A stretch of DNA of 8,546 nt from assembly GCA_029265085.1 (NCBI GenBank), contig JAJUJY010000171.1:1-8546 (forward strand), in the 5' to 3' direction. This DNA comes from Chloroflexota bacterium (GTDB taxonomy: Bacteria > Chloroflexota > Anaerolineae > Anaerolineales > Anaerolineaceae). Below are positions 7,591 through 8,546 of this stretch, in pieces. Position 1 is the first letter of the stretch. Every line of letters starts with the position of its first letter. The position numbers and the translations under genes were made by a program. The notes beneath the pieces are model-generated. The model ran no database searches. It was not told the origin of the DNA and saw nothing but the letters and a program-made list of their open reading frames with translations.

Positions 7591-8546
7591 TTAGTAGGTA
7601 ATTTCGATCCGGCATTCCTTTTTGAAATTGATATTCAGACGAAACACGCCTGGTTGAATTTCATTCCAAGGTATGGGGTGTTGATCACATTCAGCCGATT
7701 GAATTGCTGCTGGCATTGCCAGGTCGATATTTCCCTGGCAATGCCGTGGTAATGCGACATGGAACTGGAGAGAATGCTTATCTGCTTTCCAGAAACTTAC
7801 TTCCAGCCCTTGAGAAATGTGGAAATCGGATCCGATATAAATGGGGGTGCCGGGTTGGTTTTTCCGGACAGCCATTAATACACAGCCGTGTGCAGGCACT
7901 TCTCCCCAATCTAGAGGGTAATCATAGGAAAACTCGCGCACCTGTTGGTCCCAAAAGGATCGGACCCAATAGTGTCCTGGCTCTAACTGAAAATCATCCA
8001 GGGAAAATTGTTTAATCACAGGGTTATCTTGTGGATTAAACCAGGCTAATAAGTGCCATTCTCCTGCGGGTCCATCAAGATCTAACCGGACGCGTTGAGG
8101 AAATGGATTGTCGATCCAATCTAAAACTGCTGCGCGTTTTCCGATGACTGGATACAGAGACTGAGCAATTTTCAAACGATCGGCAGGCAACTGGGGAAGA
8201 TCGTCGGATAGCAAAACCGAACCACCCGTAATGCCTATGGCTGTTGCAAGGGAATAAACTTCATCGATGGTTAATTTTGTGTCAGTCCGCACCAATAAAC
8301 AATCGGGATCATTAACCCACCAATGATTATGAAATGGCGCGCGGGTGAGAATATTTCGAATCGAGTTCCGTGCGCAGGGCATGGCAGGCTCATTTTTAAA
8401 CGGGAAGGCAATTCCATTAAATTCTGGGTGCCAGGATCCGCTCACATCAGCACCAATCCGGTTCGCCTCGACCAATCCTAATACACTGCCCAAGGGAGCC
8501 CCACAACCTAAGATAAAGGTATCCTCTCCAACTGATTTTCGGATGG
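7591..8546 (-). CDS. GH36-type alpha-galactosidase, C-terminal part (5' end outside window)
   Basis: This glycoside hydrolase is expected to release alpha-linked galactose from oligosaccharides. The visible part is 317 residues; the frame is open to the window edge, so the true start and the nucleophile Asp lie beyond 8546. From that edge the protein reads GEDTF, then LGCGAPLG (8488-8511), then RIGADV, whose Asp (8446-8448) is at the position of the catalytic acid/base in GH36. WWVNDPDC (8299-8322) and GGSVLLSDDL follow, both typical of the family. The last third is a beta-rich C-terminal region with WHLLAWFN and HISQG (7807-7821), as in GH36/melibiase-like enzymes. No signal peptide can be judged. 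The TTG at 8491-8493 is an internal leucine of the LGCGAPLG motif, not a start. The gene converges on the lipoprotein gene. Exact substrate preference is not determinable here. Confidence 0.93.
   Translation of the reverse strand, partial: IRKSVGEDTFILGCGAPLGSVLGLVEANRIGADVSGSWHPEFNGIAFPFKNEPAMPCARNSIRNILTRAPFHNHWWVNDPDCLLVRTDTKLTIDEVYSLATAIGITGGSVLLSDDLPQLPADRLKIAQSLYPVIGKRAAVLDWIDNPFPQRVRLDLDGPAGEWHLLAWFNPQDNPVIKQFSLDDFQLEPGHYWVRSFWDQQVREFSYDYPLDWGEVPAHGCVLMAVRKNQPGTPIYIGSDFHISQGLEVSFWKADKHSLQFHVALPRHCQGNIDLAMPAAIQSAECDQHPIPWNEIQPGVFRLNINFKKECRIEITY

Noticed and set aside
7704..8015. 103-codon plus-strand open frame
   Set aside because: It lies entirely opposite the well-supported GH36 coding frame and has no recognisable protein features.
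8491..8493. TTG as the start of a 300-residue minus-strand gene
   Set aside because: The frame stays open and homologous upstream (GEDTF then LGCGAP), so this codon is an internal leucine of a GH36 gene that continues off the window.

Overview
The window holds five protein genes and a riboswitch leader. The likely source is a Chloroflexota bacterium, probably Anaerolineae. The clues are the long MetH type, a fused homocysteine methyltransferase/MTHFR behind a SAM-I leader, a DUF4349 lipoprotein with Gram-positive-style double anchoring, a GH36 alpha-galactosidase, and moderate GC content judged by eye. This placement is an inference from gene types; no rRNA or other strong marker is present.

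Layout. Positions 1-160 are a SAM-I (S-box) riboswitch, clipped at its 5' edge, followed by a rho-independent attenuator. It precedes a two-gene plus-strand operon (180-5609). The first gene is cobalamin-dependent methionine synthase (metH). The second is a YitJ-type fusion of a zinc homocysteine S-methyltransferase with 5,10-methylenetetrahydrofolate reductase. A 188-bp spacer follows, with at most a weak promoter. Next come a small metallophosphoesterase gene (5798-6523) and a DUF4349 lipoprotein gene (6596-7540), which ends at a strong hairpin terminator. Converging on that terminator from the right, on the minus strand, is the C-terminal part of a GH36 alpha-galactosidase gene (7591-8546). 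Its 5' part lies outside the window.

How the genes work together. The reductase half of the second gene makes 5-methyltetrahydrofolate. MetH uses it, through its cobalamin, to remethylate homocysteine to methionine. Methionine becomes SAM, and high SAM should fold the leader so that transcription stops before metH. The operon is therefore a closed feedback loop of methyl supply. Its one puzzling feature is a second, apparently intact homocysteine methyltransferase barrel without a cobalamin or folate-binding domain of its own. The metallophosphoesterase, lipoprotein and alpha-galactosidase have no evident link to methionine metabolism.

I found no clearly undescribed system. The most useful points are the riboswitch switching geometry, the corrected metH start, the orphan second methyltransferase barrel and an unexplained 188-bp spacer.
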